From the NCBI RefSeq assembly GCF_003368325.1, contig NZ_CP031466.1, positions 3,555,048 through 3,619,047 on the forward strand: DNA of 64,000 nt, written 5' to 3'. The notes beneath the pieces were generated by a model. That model saw only the letters and a list, made by a program, of their open reading frames with translations, ran no database searches and was not told the DNA's origin. The DNA is from Paraburkholderia caffeinilytica. Its GTDB lineage: Bacteria; Pseudomonadota; Gammaproteobacteria; Burkholderiales; Burkholderiaceae. Each line of letters opens with the position of its first letter. Within the stretch, counting starts at the first letter, position 1. The translations under genes were made by a program, and so were the position numbers. Positions 63,731-64,000 of the stretch are shown here, piece by piece.

Positions 63731-64000
63731 AGTTGGATCTCTTCGCGGGCGATCGTCGGTCATTCCGGGATGCCTGCGGATCAAATACCTCGACTCTCCA
63801 GCTTCGAAATGCCCGCCGGTGCCCGAACGTGGCAAGCGCGTGCTCATCCCATCACACTGGATGCGGAAATTTGCAGCTCGTATAGGCCTACGAGCAAGGT
63901 AAGCGCAAATTCCTATCATAAGCTCCGTGGTTATGAAAATTGCGCTGATTATTACGATTTGGTGCAGTAACGTCTGATTTTTCTTGCGCTAATCTGAACG

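Overview
The window looks like a high-GC betaproteobacterial chromosome, most likely Burkholderiaceae (Paraburkholderia or a close relative). This rests on strong G/C third-position bias in most genes, Burkholderia-type small ORFs, a Burkholderia-type trimeric porin, and a CoA-dependent 2-aminobenzoate cluster. No rRNA, complete tRNA or CRISPR array was seen.

Region 1 (1-10.7 kb) appears to be core-like chromosome. It holds a formate dehydrogenase cut by the left edge, a LysR regulator divergent from a small M24 peptidase-fold protein, a two-component system, a DipZ-type thiol:disulfide protein, an AraC/GyrI regulator, a DHA2 drug exporter and a truncated GST. Region 2 (10.7-19.1 kb) is one tightly coupled operon of eight genes. 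It probably degrades 2-aminobenzoate (anthranilate) through CoA thioesters: CoA ligase, RidA, thioesterase, acyl-CoA dehydrogenase, enoyl-CoA hydratase, MarR, SDR, and the fused monooxygenase/OYE reductase. A consensus sigma-70 promoter precedes it.

Region 3 (19.2-23.7 kb) has lower GC and carries a two-gene operon. The first gene encodes a DUF6602-like PD-(D/E)XK protein. The second is a 1095-residue STAND NTPase with an N-terminal SIR2-like domain whose catalytic Asn and His positions appear substituted. This is the best candidate for an undescribed (anti-phage) system.

Region 4 (24.4-32.5 kb) is an integration boundary. A displaced tRNA-Lys(CUU) 3' end keeps its own terminator. Next to it lie a tyrosine integrase and a KfrA-like protein in one operon, then a set of hypothetical, HAD, XRE and AbrB-like genes and gene remnants.

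Region 5 (32.5-45.6 kb) is a catabolic block. It contains the lower meta-cleavage pathway (2-oxopent-4-enoate hydratase, 4-hydroxy-2-oxovalerate aldolase, acylating acetaldehyde dehydrogenase). These sit behind a PLP serine/threonine-dehydratase-like enzyme, a RidA and an AlaX tRNA-editing protein, with a PsuG-like enzyme, AraC and LysR regulators, a quinone oxidoreductase and a fused indolepyruvate ferredoxin oxidoreductase. No ring-cleavage gene is present. I infer that the pathway degrades an unsaturated or hydroxylated C5 amino acid and that AlaX protects translation from it. A 17-bp motif is shared by two promoters of this block.

Region 6 (45.8-57.2 kb) has an IS110-family element, an alpha/beta hydrolase, broken genes (Sir2, helicase, IS1182 transposase), a porin, an orphan amino-acid binding protein, a HisC-like aminotransferase, and a LysR-controlled VanA/VanB-type Rieske oxygenase pair. 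Region 7 (57.3-64 kb) has a Nudix protein, an unusual Na/Pi-cotransporter fusion, several small hypothetical genes and a frameshifted HU gene.
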